From assembly GCA_963838375.1 (NCBI GenBank), contig CAWIQY010000021.1, positions 248,001 through 312,000 on the forward strand: a DNA stretch of 64,000 nt. Direction: 5' to 3'. Each line of letters begins with the position of its first letter. The first letter of the stretch is position 1. Shown here piece by piece: positions 17,159-26,742 of this stretch. This DNA comes from DVED01 sp963838375. GTDB lineage: Bacteria > Cyanobacteriota > Cyanobacteriia > Cyanobacteriales > Geitlerinemataceae. A program made the translations under genes and the position numbers. Under the pieces are notes generated by a model. It was given only the letters and a program-made list of their open reading frames with translations. It made no database searches and was not told the DNA's origin.

Positions 17159-19111
17159 ATGACTAGGGATATGTTCCAGAGTGATTTTCAACAGCCTGAA
17201 TCGATGGACAGTCGATCGGCACACCTCACTCCCAGTGCAGCGCACGATGTCATTTGCGATTATATATTAGCCCTAATAAAAAGTGCTTCTCCTGAAGAAG
17301 CTCTATATTATTTTAAGAAAATATTTCTGGAAGAAGATAGTATAGAAGATCCAAAAATAAAGGCTGCATTAAATTGTTTTTTTAGTTTTCGCGATCGAGA
17401 AGAATTCACCCACACGCTTAAACGATGCTGCTATATCTTAATTAATAACTTACACGCTACTCGCAACTCTAGGCATATTGTGGATATGATTGAAAACTTC
17501 GATCGGTTTTCGGAAAAAGATCGAAGTTGGGGTGTTCACGTAAGTTTGCTAAAATCTTGGATTATTTGTTTTGTTCAAAGTTCTGATTATCTAGATTTAA
17601 AAAAATTCGTTTCACCGATCATTTATTCAACTCGACATAAAAAAGAAAAAATAAATAATTGGAGTTCGCGTTATAGTTCTTATTTATTAGTTTCTCAATC
17701 TCTCGATGTTAATAATCCCGAAGAACAACGAGAATTCTCGAGAATTTTATCCCAGCAAATACGAGATAAGTTTAAATTCGATTTAGCGATGTATACTGCT
17801 CGATCGGAGTCCCCTTCATCTCAGTTTAAAAATCTGACTAATCCCACAAAGCTAGGCAATACAGCTATCTCCTTAATCAAACAAATTGTCTCCAAACACA
17901 ATTTGTTTAAATATGCCGATCGGGCTCGTATCTGGATCGATCGAGCAGAGCAGTTAAACTATAAAGAGTTTAAAAAAAACTTACTAGAATATGCAGTTGT
18001 CTCATCAGGAGAAGATACTTTAGCAATATCTTTAAAAAATAAATTATCTGAAAAGCTAGAAACTCTTTATAGCAATAATGATCCAGAACCAGTCAATCGA
18101 GATCTCATTCTGAGAACTTGTAAACGAACGATCGATTTTTTTACCATCGAAAATGGTCAAGATCCCTCTCTATTATTTATCTTGCTCACTAATGGCGGAA
18201 ATCCGATCGCACTGGTGATTATTTTGCTAAAAATAATCATGATTTGTAGCTCGGCGCGTCCTCATCTAGAACTCTGTATTGCTAAACTCATTCAATATTA
18301 CGAGAACTATCCAGAAAAGGAATGTCGGTGGTTTATTAATTTTGTAGAAATATTCAACCTCATTTTTACAATTTATATCGAAAATATTCGGTACGATTTG
18401 GTGAAGGTGACAGACGATGGATCGGAACATGGCGTTATCGAACATCTAGACGGATATCGACTTTTTTGTCAAGCGCAAGGCTTGAAACTGGGCGATCGCG
18501 ATTGGAGCGGTGCGGACCTAAGCGGAGCTGATTTACGTCGTGCCGAACTTCAAAATGGCAAACTGAGCGGTGCAAATCTCTCTCAAGTGAGTCTTCATGG
18601 TGCCAAACTCAGCGATGCCGATTTAAGTCACGCAGATCTTCAGTACACCAACTTGAGCCGTGCCGATTTAAGTCGAGCTGATTTACGTAGAGCCAATCTT
18701 TCTCATGCTAATCTTCGAGGTGCAAGCCTGAAAGGAGCCAACCTAACGGGAGCCAATCTTTCTCATGCCGATTTAGATTGTGCGGACTTGTCGGGTGTGG
18801 ATCTGTCTCGAGCCATTCTCCGTCGTTCCAGTTTGCGATATGCCAACTTGACACAAGCTAATCTCAGTCACGCAGATTTAACTCGCGCTCAGTTAAACCA
18901 CGTTAACCTCAGTCATACCGATTTGACAGATTCTTTTTTGCGCCACACAAACCTGAGCAATTCGGTCTTGATTCGAGCGCATCTCACCGGAGCAAATCTC
19001 TTTAATACTAATCTTGTAGATGCCGTGGTCAATGGAGCGATCTTTGGTGGTAATTCGGGATTATCCCCAGAAGTTCAAAAATATCTGATCTTTCGAGGCG
19101 CTATGTTTTAA
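17159..19111 (+). CDS. Uncharacterised protein with C-terminal pentapeptide repeats
   Basis: A 650-residue protein in two parts. Residues about 30-430 are helical and contain a domain shared with the gene at 38067-39092 in this window: YLLVSQSLDVNNPEEQRE, DKFKFDLAMYTAR, LRTCKRTIDFFTIENGQDPS, HLELCIAKLIQYYE and FVEIFNLIFTIYIENIRYDLVKV all have close counterparts there. Residues about 443-640 are about 35 pentapeptide repeats of the A(D/N)LSx type, predicted to fold as a right-handed quadrilateral beta-helix. The N-terminal region is AT-richer than its surroundings. No signal peptide is seen, so it is probably cytosolic. The function of the shared domain is unknown to me; the repeat helix likely serves protein binding. 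Confidence 0.8.
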   Translation: MTRDMFQSDFQQPESMDSRSAHLTPSAAHDVICDYILALIKSASPEEALYYFKKIFLEEDSIEDPKIKAALNCFFSFRDREEFTHTLKRCCYILINNLHATRNSRHIVDMIENFDRFSEKDRSWGVHVSLLKSWIICFVQSSDYLDLKKFVSPIIYSTRHKKEKINNWSSRYSSYLLVSQSLDVNNPEEQREFSRILSQQIRDKFKFDLAMYTARSESPSSQFKNLTNPTKLGNTAISLIKQIVSKHNLFKYADRARIWIDRAEQLNYKEFKKNLLEYAVVSSGEDTLAISLKNKLSEKLETLYSNNDPEPVNRDLILRTCKRTIDFFTIENGQDPSLLFILLTNGGNPIALVIILLKIIMICSSARPHLELCIAKLIQYYENYPEKECRWFINFVEIFNLIFTIYIENIRYDLVKVTDDGSEHGVIEHLDGYRLFCQAQGLKLGDRDWSGADLSGADLRRAELQNGKLSGANLSQVSLHGAKLSDADLSHADLQYTNLSRADLSRADLRRANLSHANLRGASLKGANLTGANLSHADLDCADLSGVDLSRAILRRSSLRYANLTQANLSHADLTRAQLNHVNLSHTDLTDSFLRHTNLSNSVLIRAHLTGANLFNTNLVDAVVNGAIFGGNSGLSPEVQKYLIFRGAMF

Positions 19112-19195
19112 GCTTGAATCGACACGCTTTTAGGTTGCCAATAATCGCTCCTCTACATTCTCCCTTTTGCTGTAAGACTCATATTTGTAGATTTC

Positions 19196-20143
19196 ATGCT
19201 AAGAAAAACTGCTAGATCTCGATCGGCAATACTTCTAGGTATACAATTTCCAGAGCGATCGATCTCAATTTTTTGGAGATCGGGTATCAGTTTTATCAAA
19301 AATATAGATGTTACAAAAAGATTCCGTTTTCTATTTCCCATTTTAACAATCGCTATTTTATCGATATCGATGCCATCTTCAGGAACGATCGATGTAGAAG
19401 AATGGAATTCTCCCACACCGGGTGGAAATGAAATCGGGACGTGCAATAGTTGTCCGGGAAAAGGGTTGAGTATTTATCGGGGAACGCAAGCGTATGTCGA
19501 AGAAATTCGAGACTTTGGATTTTACGATCGCACAATTATCGGTCGCGCAGCAGAAGGTTATTTTACCTTCGACGAACAAACCCAACAAGCCATTTATTTT
19601 GAAGATCGAGAGCAATTATGTTCGCAAGTTCTAGCGGCTAATCGACCGTGGAATAATACGTTGCGCTATTTCAACGGTCGCTATCCGATCGATTACTATG
19701 CACTGAAATACTCTCTGTATGTTGTCTTTCCTTTTATTGTTCTATTCCTCATCTTTTTAGCTCTAGTTCAACCCGATCTAGTGTTAGAAAAACGAATCGA
19801 TCGCATTCTCAAAAGCAAACGGTTTGCGCTCAGTTTGCCGATCGTCACCGCTTTTTGCAAATATTTAGTTTCAGAGGAACTTGTGAAAGCCACTCATCCT
19901 TTAGATGACATAGAAGACTTGTTTGTCGCAATTCTATATCTTATGGTTTTTGCAATTGCTTGGACGATTGGCTGGCTTTCGTCACATAAAATTGGTCTAC
20001 AATCGATTCCTTTTCCTTTACTAAATTCCTGTCTGAAAGTAATTCTATATGTCGGTACTTTGATGCTCGGACTATCTCTAACAGTAGGTTTCATTCAGTC
20101 TCCAGATACAAGCATTCGGTTCTTTTCTTGTGAACTAAACTAA
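19196..20143 (+). CDS. Uncharacterised membrane protein with extracytoplasmic loop
   Basis: A 315-residue protein I do not recognise. A hydrophobic segment at about 44-62 (FLFPILTIAILSISMPSSG) is followed by a soluble loop of about 100 residues with a CNSCPGKG motif and more cysteines. A strong membrane segment follows at about 178-198, then two more near 245-265 and 275-300. The likely topology is an N-terminal anchor, a periplasmic domain, and two or three C-terminal helices. Basic residues cluster after the third helix (EKRIDRILKSKRF). The first 40 residues are basic and may not all be translated; the ATG at 19196 is the first in frame. It follows the pentapeptide gene by 84 bp on the same strand, so the two may be co-expressed. 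Confidence 0.6.
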   Translation: MLRKTARSRSAILLGIQFPERSISIFWRSGISFIKNIDVTKRFRFLFPILTIAILSISMPSSGTIDVEEWNSPTPGGNEIGTCNSCPGKGLSIYRGTQAYVEEIRDFGFYDRTIIGRAAEGYFTFDEQTQQAIYFEDREQLCSQVLAANRPWNNTLRYFNGRYPIDYYALKYSLYVVFPFIVLFLIFLALVQPDLVLEKRIDRILKSKRFALSLPIVTAFCKYLVSEELVKATHPLDDIEDLFVAILYLMVFAIAWTIGWLSSHKIGLQSIPFPLLNSCLKVILYVGTLMLGLSLTVGFIQSPDTSIRFFSCELN

Positions 20144-20147
20144 GGTA

Positions 20148-20174
20148 AAAAGGTAAAAATAATTTTTACCTTTT
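20148..20174. terminator. Bidirectional terminator hairpin between convergent genes
   Basis: Twelve-base arms (AAAAGGTAAAAA at 20148-20159 and TTTTTACCTTTT at 20163-20174) with a 3-base loop, between the membrane protein gene and the convergent phosphohexomutase. The A-run on one side and the T-run on the other allow termination in either direction. Confidence 0.7.
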
Positions 20175-20179
20175 AGCAC

Positions 20180-21643
20180 TTAAATCGAATTCGCCCAATC
20201 TTTTGCCCAAGCCAAATTCTCGCGAACGCGCTGCATATTCGCTGCTTCTGAATAAAGACGTAAAACTGGTTCCGTGCCGCTAAACCGAATTAAGATCCAA
20301 CTGTCGTCTGCCAATCGAAATTTGTACCCATCGATCGCCAAACAATCGGTAACAGTTTGTCCGGCAATTTCCGTTGGCGGTTTCGTGTCCAATTGTTCGA
20401 CAAGGCGCGATCGAACCTCCATACTTGCCAGCGGCAAATCGATGCGATCGTACTCAGATGTAAAGTTAACTTTTTCCTGCAAGTTGCGGTAAAGTTCCCC
20501 CAAATCGTTTCCAGACTGCACCACCGCCTCCATGACGTACAAAGCCGATAGCAAAGCATCTCGTTCGGGAATGTGAGTGCTGTAGCCAATCCCACCGGAT
20601 TCTTCGCCACCGAGTAAAGAATTTTCGGCTACCATTCGATCGGCGATATATTTATAACCGATCGGTGTTTCATACAGCGGCAAATCGTACAATTGAACAA
20701 TGCGGGGAATCAAATCCGATCCGCTAATAGTTTTAATAATTTCCCCGGTAAATCCCCGACGTTGGGTCAGATGTTCCAACAGAATTGGGATTAAAACCTG
20801 GGAACTGAGGAAATTGCCCTCTCCGTCAGCCGCCGCAATGCGATCGCCATCGCCGTCAAATGCCAAACCCACAGCCAATCCACCGCCACCTTCTCCGTGG
20901 GTTTTCAGGCTGTTACAAAGCCCGGTGAGGTGGCGCGGCAACGGTTCTGGCGCCCCTCCCCCAAACAACGGATCGCGATCGCTGTTGAGTTCGGTAACGG
21001 GCATTTCCAGAATCTTTTCCAAACCTCCCGCCGCCGCACCGTGCATGACATCGGCGAATACCGTCAGTTGACCGGAAGAAAGCGCGTTCCGAATGGTGTC
21101 GATATCCACTTTCGATCGTAAATCCGCGCAAAACTCCGTCCACGGATCGAAAGTTTCCAACGTCCCCACTTTCTCTGTTGTTGCCGCTGCCGGGTTTTCC
21201 AGTTGTGCTTCAATTTGTTGGGTAATTTCCGGCGACACCGAACCGCCAAACCCGCCTTTGACTTTCAAACCCAAATAAACACCAGGATTGTGACTCGCTG
21301 TCATCACAATTGCCCCCAGCGCCTTGCGGTGGTGTGCCGCCCAGCTAAACGCCGGAGTCGAAGCATAACTTTCGGAGAACAACACGTCAAATCCAGCTTG
21401 CTGTAAGACTTCAGCAGCGGTGCGGGCAAAATGTTCTGCCATAAAACGGCGATCGTACCCCACCACTATCAGATTAGAATTCTCTGTGGTATCGCCATAC
21501 ACTCGGGCGAGAATTCGGGCGGAGGCGATTGCCACTCGGGCAACACGTTCGAAGGTAAAATCAGCAGCGATGACCCCGCGCCAGCCATCGGTGCCAAATT
21601 TAATCGGATTGGGGGAGGTGGGAAAGACGGAAGGTTGAGTCAC
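20180..21643 (-). CDS. Phosphoglucomutase/phosphomannomutase family protein
   Basis: Alpha-D-phosphohexomutase of 487 residues that interconverts sugar 1- and 6-phosphates for glycogen and cell-wall precursor metabolism. All four family motifs are visible: the phosphoserine loop MTASHNP with Ser117, the metal-binding loop AFDGDGDR (about 261-268), the sugar-binding GGEESGG (about 345), and the phosphate-binding RFSGTEP (about 457). Length and sequence fit the cyanobacterial Slr1334-like group rather than long PGM1-type enzymes. Which sugar it prefers cannot be read from sequence. It is convergent with the membrane protein gene and divergent from the RTX gene. Confidence 0.93.
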   Translation of the reverse strand: MTQPSVFPTSPNPIKFGTDGWRGVIAADFTFERVARVAIASARILARVYGDTTENSNLIVVGYDRRFMAEHFARTAAEVLQQAGFDVLFSESYASTPAFSWAAHHRKALGAIVMTASHNPGVYLGLKVKGGFGGSVSPEITQQIEAQLENPAAATTEKVGTLETFDPWTEFCADLRSKVDIDTIRNALSSGQLTVFADVMHGAAAGGLEKILEMPVTELNSDRDPLFGGGAPEPLPRHLTGLCNSLKTHGEGGGGLAVGLAFDGDGDRIAAADGEGNFLSSQVLIPILLEHLTQRRGFTGEIIKTISGSDLIPRIVQLYDLPLYETPIGYKYIADRMVAENSLLGGEESGGIGYSTHIPERDALLSALYVMEAVVQSGNDLGELYRNLQEKVNFTSEYDRIDLPLASMEVRSRLVEQLDTKPPTEIAGQTVTDCLAIDGYKFRLADDSWILIRFSGTEPVLRLYSEAANMQRVRENLAWAKDWANSI

Positions 21644-21887
21644 GATCGATTCTGCCTATCTTGCAAGGATTACCGTATTGTTCTCTAGTCTATTCCAGAG
21701 TCGAGCCGATCGCTTCGGACTGAGCCATTAAAAATGTCAAAATTTGTGCTAAAACTGTTAAGCGTTACTGCTTTTGAGGCGATCGCTCCTCCCAAAAGAC
21801 CTCGATTCGGAAACTTTGTTTCCCCTTTTTTCAGTCCGCTGTCCTATTTCTGATTTTCCCCATCCAACTTATTAAGAGGCTCGATCT

Positions 21888-24115
21888 ATGTCCGTCGTTT
21901 TAGATAATGCCAATAATTTATTCATCGGTACGATCGCAGATGACACCGTAAGCGGTTTAGCCGGAAGCGATAGTCTAGTTGGACTGCAAGGAAATGACTC
22001 GCTATTTGGCAATCTCGATGACGACTTAATCTTCGGCGGACAGGGAATCGATATTTTATTTGGCGGACAGGGAAACGATTCGGTTTTCGGCGGGGTTGAA
22101 TCCGATAATATTGCCGGAGAAGCCGGAGACGATATTGTTAATGGCAATAAAGGAAATGATTTTATTTTTGGCGGCGAGGGTTTAGATACCCTCTTTGGCG
22201 GTCAAGGCGACGACTTCATTTTTGGCGAAGATGGAAATGATTCTATTTTCGGAAATCTCGGCGACGATTCAGTCTTTGGAGGGTTAGGAGACGATAGTTT
22301 ATATGGTGAAATCGGCATCGATATCCTTTACGGCGGAAAAGGAAATGATGTCGTTTCCGGTGGCGAAGATGGCGATGCCCTTTTTGGAGATGATGGCGAC
22401 GATTCGGTTTCCGGAGATATGGGGGACGATCTCATCGGTGGGGACCGGGATCGGATAGTCTCGAAGGCGGAGATGGAGATGATTTTATTTCCGGAGGACA
22501 AGGAAACGATCGTCTCGTGGGTAATACCGGACAAGATACCCTCACCGGAGGCAGCGGCGGCGATGTCTTCGTCATGATCGATGACATGGGCAGCGCCGAT
22601 CTCTTTGCCGATTTTAAAGCCAATGAAGACTTTATTCAACTCGGTAGCGGGTTGCAATTCTCGGATTTACGCATCGAACAAGGCAACGGTTTCAATATCA
22701 ACGATACTGTCATCAGCAACCGGAATTCCGGTCAACTCATCGCCGTTCTTTTAGGCGTTCCTGCCGAAACCATTACCGAACAAATCTTCAACCCGCCGAC
22801 GGATTTGCCGGGAGGAGATGGCGGTGGTGATGGTGACAGTGGCGGTGGTGATACCGGACTCACCGCAAATCCCAAATTGCAAGGGGCGGAATTGTTAGTT
22901 GCCAACCAAACCGGAGTTGTCGGTACAGTGGTTGCCAGCGATGCTACCAGTTATACCATCACGACGGTGGAGAATAATTCGGGAACCGCCGTTGCCGATG
23001 CCGTGACGGTGGATGCCGAGGGACAACTCACCCTCACAGAAGCTGGCGCAACTGCCATCAATACCGAAGGTGTAGACTACTTAGATGTCACGATTCAGAC
23101 GCAAACCGGAGATGCGGGAACGATTCGCATCTACGGTAGCATTGCTGCCGCTGTCGCCGACGAGGAAATCGGCAACGATACAAATACCAGTGTTGGCGAA
23201 GCCGAGGATACGATCCTAGTCGCTGCCGGAACCTACGCCGAAGATCTCAATATTACCCAGCCTGTTAAATTGTTGGGGGCAAATACTGGAGTGGCGGGGA
23301 ATGGCGAACGTGCGGACGAAGCCAATCTCACAGGAGAAGTGATTCTCGTTTCTCCAGATATCACTCTCGATGGCTTCCAATTGACGGGTTCTCAAGTTAA
23401 TGCTACCGGAACGGGCGATCGATTGGTAGTCAGCAATAACCGTTTTGAAGCGACCACCGGCGGCGGAATCGATGTTCAACTGACCGAAACCCGCACCAAT
23501 ATTACGGTAGAAAACAACTTTTTTGGGGCAATGGTGGGGACGGCAATTCGCGCCCAACGTTGGGGAGAAAACTCTACCATTAACAATAATACGATCGAAA
23601 TTACCCAAGCTGGAGCAGCGATCGATGGCATCGAAGTAGACTCCCTCACCGGAACCACCATTTCCACCAATACGATCGAAACCCCTGCTGCTGGAGGATC
23701 GGGCATCGAAATCGGCGGAACTCAGTCTACTGGCGGCGCATCCTCCGCTGTCACCCTTTCTGACAATACCATTACCGGCGCGGATGGGGCGGGAACGGCA
23801 AACACCGACGGTGGCATTACCCTGCGCGATGGCAACTTTACCGACCTTAGCATTACTGACAACACCGTTAGCGGTTACAGCGCTGCCGATACGACGGGAT
23901 CGTTACTCATCGCGACAGGAACGGCAATCCCCACTGCTGATGCCGTGTCGATTACGGGGAATATCTTGGCTGCCGCGCCTCCAGGTTTCTCCGTCTACGT
24001 GGCGTCAACGGCTGTGCCGACTTTAAACGTTGCCGGGAATTCTTCTGTGGAAGGAACGGCGCTAATTGCTGCCAATGTCGGCGATGCTGGTAGTACCGAG
24101 TTTAATTTCACATAG
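21888..24115 (+). CDS. RTX-repeat surface protein with right-handed beta-helix domain, frame break near 22447
   Basis: Calcium-binding secreted protein. The first 200 residues are RTX nonapeptides (GGxGxDxxx, for example GGQGNDSVFGG), which bind Ca2+ after type I secretion. After the last repeats, DFISGGQGNDRLVGNTGQDTLTGGSGGDVFVMIDD, comes a C-terminal region of about 450 residues. It has a low-complexity acidic GGDG linker and a parallel beta-helix (NosD/pectate-lyase-like) with NNFFG, ITNNTVSG-like turns. The frame shifts near 22447, where one G appears to be missing in a CCGGGATCGG run; both halves continue the same RTX repeat. The two pieces are 21888-22577 and the frame that is open through 22517-24115. 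No signal peptide is present, as expected for type I substrates. It could be a broken gene, sequencing error or slippage-prone switch. Confidence 0.78.
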
Positions 24116-24141
24116 GACTTACACGAAGCATCTATACGTAG

Positions 24142-24168
24142 GGTGCGTTAGCAAGCGCGTAACGCACC
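24142..24168. repeat. Palindromic repeat GGTGCGTTA...TAACGCACC
   Basis: Perfect 9-base arms (24142-24150 and 24160-24168) around a 9-base loop, just after the RTX gene. This sequence is a common dispersed palindrome of cyanobacterial intergenic regions. Confidence 0.75.
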
Positions 24169-24232
24169 TCTAGATTGAGGGCTAAATCTAAAATTTCATC
24201 TTCCCCTATATTTTCGCCCTCAGACGCGATGT

Positions 24233-24267
24233 TAGATGCCCGACTTCTTAAAGAAGTCGGGCATCTA
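24233..24267. repeat. Near-perfect 35-bp palindrome
   Basis: Seventeen-base perfect arms (24233-24249 and 24251-24267) around a single base, core GCCCGACTTCTT. It lies between the 3' ends of the RTX gene and the DUF5989 gene. It could terminate transcription from either side or be a dispersed palindromic element. Confidence 0.85.
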
Positions 24268-24288
24268 GGTATTGGTAACGCTAGAATT

Positions 24289-24453
24289 TTAGAATAACGT
24301 ATAAATAAAAGGTGCGATCGCCGACCCTTGAGAAAATACAAGAATTGCCCCGATCGTTACCAACATCAAGATAATCGGTAGCAACCAGAATTTTTTTCGC
24401 TCCTTCAAAAAGCCCCATAAATCTCCCAAAAATTCAAATAAAGTTTCAAACAT
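24289..24453 (-). CDS. DUF5989-family small membrane protein (54 aa)
   Basis: A 54-residue protein starting MFETLFEFLGDLWGFLKE, then the basic KERKKFW, one transmembrane helix (about 24-42) and a conserved tail SQGSAIAPFIYTLF. This is the pattern of the DUF5989 microproteins that accompany SxtJ-type membrane proteins and carbamoyltransferases. Its ATG follows the SxtJ stop codon with no gap (TAAATG), so it is translated with the two upstream genes. The role is unknown; a membrane subunit or anchor of the carbamoyltransferase is a reasonable inference. Small size makes it easy to miss. Confidence 0.85.
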   Translation of the reverse strand: MFETLFEFLGDLWGFLKERKKFWLLPIILMLVTIGAILVFSQGSAIAPFIYTLF

Positions 24454-24870
24454 TTAGTACGGTTTCTCCATAGATTTACTAGGTCGATCGGGGCTAAGAA
24501 TTCGATAAGAATTTGGCTTGGTGTCCCAACTTCGATGCATAGGATCTCGTTTAACAACACCTCGCATAATTAATCCCATGGGCATAAACAACCCATAAAA
24601 AATAAGACCCAAAATAATGCGAGTATTAATCAAACCCAACACTAGCCCAATCCGCATCCAAATTTGATAAACAGGACCGAGCGATCGGGGAGTTAGTAAC
24701 GCTAAACTGGCAAAAATTGTCGCAACCATCCAGGGCCAAGCAGGGAAAGAATGGCGAAAAAGTAAGGGTAAAAGGAGTCCGAACAGTCCGGCAAAAATGC
24801 CACCCGTCACTAAACCAAATTCTCGTAACCCCTGGCGATCGAGTTTGGGTATTTCATCGAAATCAAACAT
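24454..24870 (-). CDS. sxtJ: SxtJ-family membrane protein
   Basis: A 138-residue protein with four hydrophobic segments in two hairpins (about 20-60 and 75-105) and a basic, proline-containing tail (KRDPMHRSWDTKPNSYR). It matches SxtJ, a small membrane protein first named from saxitoxin clusters but widespread beside carbamoyltransferases. Its start overlaps the carbamoyltransferase stop (TAATG) and its stop touches the DUF5989 start, giving a tight three-gene unit. Nothing else in the window suggests toxin synthesis, so this is the common housekeeping or glycan-related version. Function is unproven. Confidence 0.85.
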   Translation of the reverse strand: MFDFDEIPKLDRQGLREFGLVTGGIFAGLFGLLLPLLFRHSFPAWPWMVATIFASLALLTPRSLGPVYQIWMRIGLVLGLINTRIILGLIFYGLFMPMGLIMRGVVKRDPMHRSWDTKPNSYRILSPDRPSKSMEKPY

Positions 24871-26742
24871 TAATCTAGCTCAAATTCAGTTTTCCAAGAC
24901 TCATCTTCTGGCATTGCCTTTTGTTCCGTTTTCGCCAACAGGAAATTTTCTAAAACTAAATAGTCCATTTCCGTCCGCACAAAACACCGATAGGCATCTT
25001 CTGGCAAACAAACGATCGGTTCCCCCCGCACATTAAACGACGTATTCACCACCACACCGCAACCCGTTCGCGCCTCGAAATGACGGATGAGGTCATAATA
25101 CCGGGGATTGGTTTCTTTGTGAACGGTTTGGATACGGGCAGAATAGTCTACGTGGGTAACGGCAGGAATTTGGGAACGGGAAACATTGAGTTTTTCGATG
25201 CCGAAAAGTTGCTGTTGTTCTGGTGTCATCGGGAGTGCGAAGACTGTCCCGAACATCGGCAACTAATAGCATATACGGACTGGGACGATCGATCTCGAAA
25301 TACTCAGAAACTTTTTCCCCCAAAACCGACGGCGCAAACGGTCGAAAAGACTCCCGATACTTAATTTTTAAGTTCATCACCGACTGCATTTTCGGGTTGC
25401 GAGGATCGCCAATAATCGATCGACCTCCCAACGCCCGCGGACCGAATTCCATCCGTCCTTGGAACCAACCCACCACGCAACCTTGTTCCAGAATTTCTGC
25501 CAACCGAGGCATCAATTCCTCATCTTCTAAATACTCATACGGTGCTTCAATACTGTCGAGATACGCCCGAATTTCGACATCACTAAATTTCGGTCCCAAA
25601 TACGATCCCTGCATCTGGTCAGATTTGGAACTCGGAACCAGGGGAATCGCAAAACGAGACTGCTTGTCATACTGGTATGCCACGGCTAAAGCTGCCCCCA
25701 ACGCCCCTCCCGCATCCCCCGCCGCTGGTTGAATCCAAATATCTTCAAATCCAGCTTCGCGCAACACTCGCCCGTTAGCGACGCAGTTGAGGGCAACTCC
25801 ACCCGCCATACACAGATACTCGACATCCAATTCTTGCTTGATGGTTCTCGCCAGACGGATGACCACATCTTCGGTCACTTGCTGGATGGAACGGGCGATA
25901 TCCATCTCCTTCTGAGTCATGGGACTCTCGGGTTGGCGAGGGGGACTGTCAAACAGTTTGTGAAACTTGGAACTGGTCATCGTTAACCCAGTGGCGTAGT
26001 TGAAATAGTCCATATTCAACCGAAATGTGCCATCGGGTTTAACATCGATTAAGTTATCTAGAATTAAATCGACATATTTGGGTTCGCCGTAGGGTGCAAG
26101 TCCCATCAGTTTATACTCGCCGGAGTTGACCTTAAATCCGGTGTAGTAAGTGAAGGCAGAATAGAGTAATCCCAGAGAATGGGGAAAGTCGATTTGCCAT
26201 TGGGGAATCAGTTGGTTATCTTGTCCTAACCAAACTGAGGTGGTTGCCCATTCTCCCACTCCATCTAAACACAATACCGCAGCCCGATCGAAGGGACTGG
26301 GAAAAAAGGCTGAAGCGGCGTGAGATTGATGGTGTTCGGTAAACATTAACAGGGGCAAATCTTGGGTTTTGCAACTTCCCAATTTCGCCAATTCTTTTTT
26401 GAGAACCGATTTGAGATAGAGTTTTTCTTTCAGCCAAACGGGCATGGCTTTGAGAAACGATCGAAACCCTCGAGGGGCATAAGCCAGATACGTTTCTAGT
26501 AATCGCTCGAATTTAATCAGGGGTTTTTCGTAGAAGACAATGCGATCGCAATCAGTCAATTTCCATCCCGCTTCTTGGAGGCAATAGTTGATAGCATTTA
26601 CCGGAAATCGAGCGTCGTGTTTTTTACGAGAAAACCGTTCTTCTTGCGCGGCAGCCACGATTTCACCATCTCGGACGATCGCCGCTGCACTGTCGTGATA
26701 GTAAGCTGAGATTCCTAATACCTTCATTCGGCATCCTCTCAA
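24870..26742 (-). CDS. Carbamoyltransferase (NodU/CmcH family), one frame break near 25230
   Basis: O-carbamoyltransferase that moves a carbamoyl group from carbamoyl phosphate to a hydroxyl, via carbamoyl-adenylate. The N-terminal Kae1-like domain shows GISAYYHDSAAAIVRDG, QEERFSRKKHD, TEHHQSHAASAFFPSPF and CLDGVGEWATTS; then MAGGVALNCVANG, and the YrdC-like C-terminal domain with GRMEFGPRALGGRSI and THVDYSARIQTVHKETNP, NTSFNVRGEPIV. The frame shifts at about 25230, where one extra base after SLRTP moves the end (PMTPEQQQLFG onward, to 24870) into another frame. Both halves are well conserved, so a recent mutation or sequencing error is likely. Intact length would be about 623 residues. It leads the SxtJ and DUF5989 genes. 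Confidence 0.88.

Noticed and set aside
24454..26742. Saxitoxin-type biosynthesis cluster
   Set aside because: SxtJ and a carbamoyltransferase are widespread together; no polyketide synthase-like sxtA or other toxin genes are in the window.
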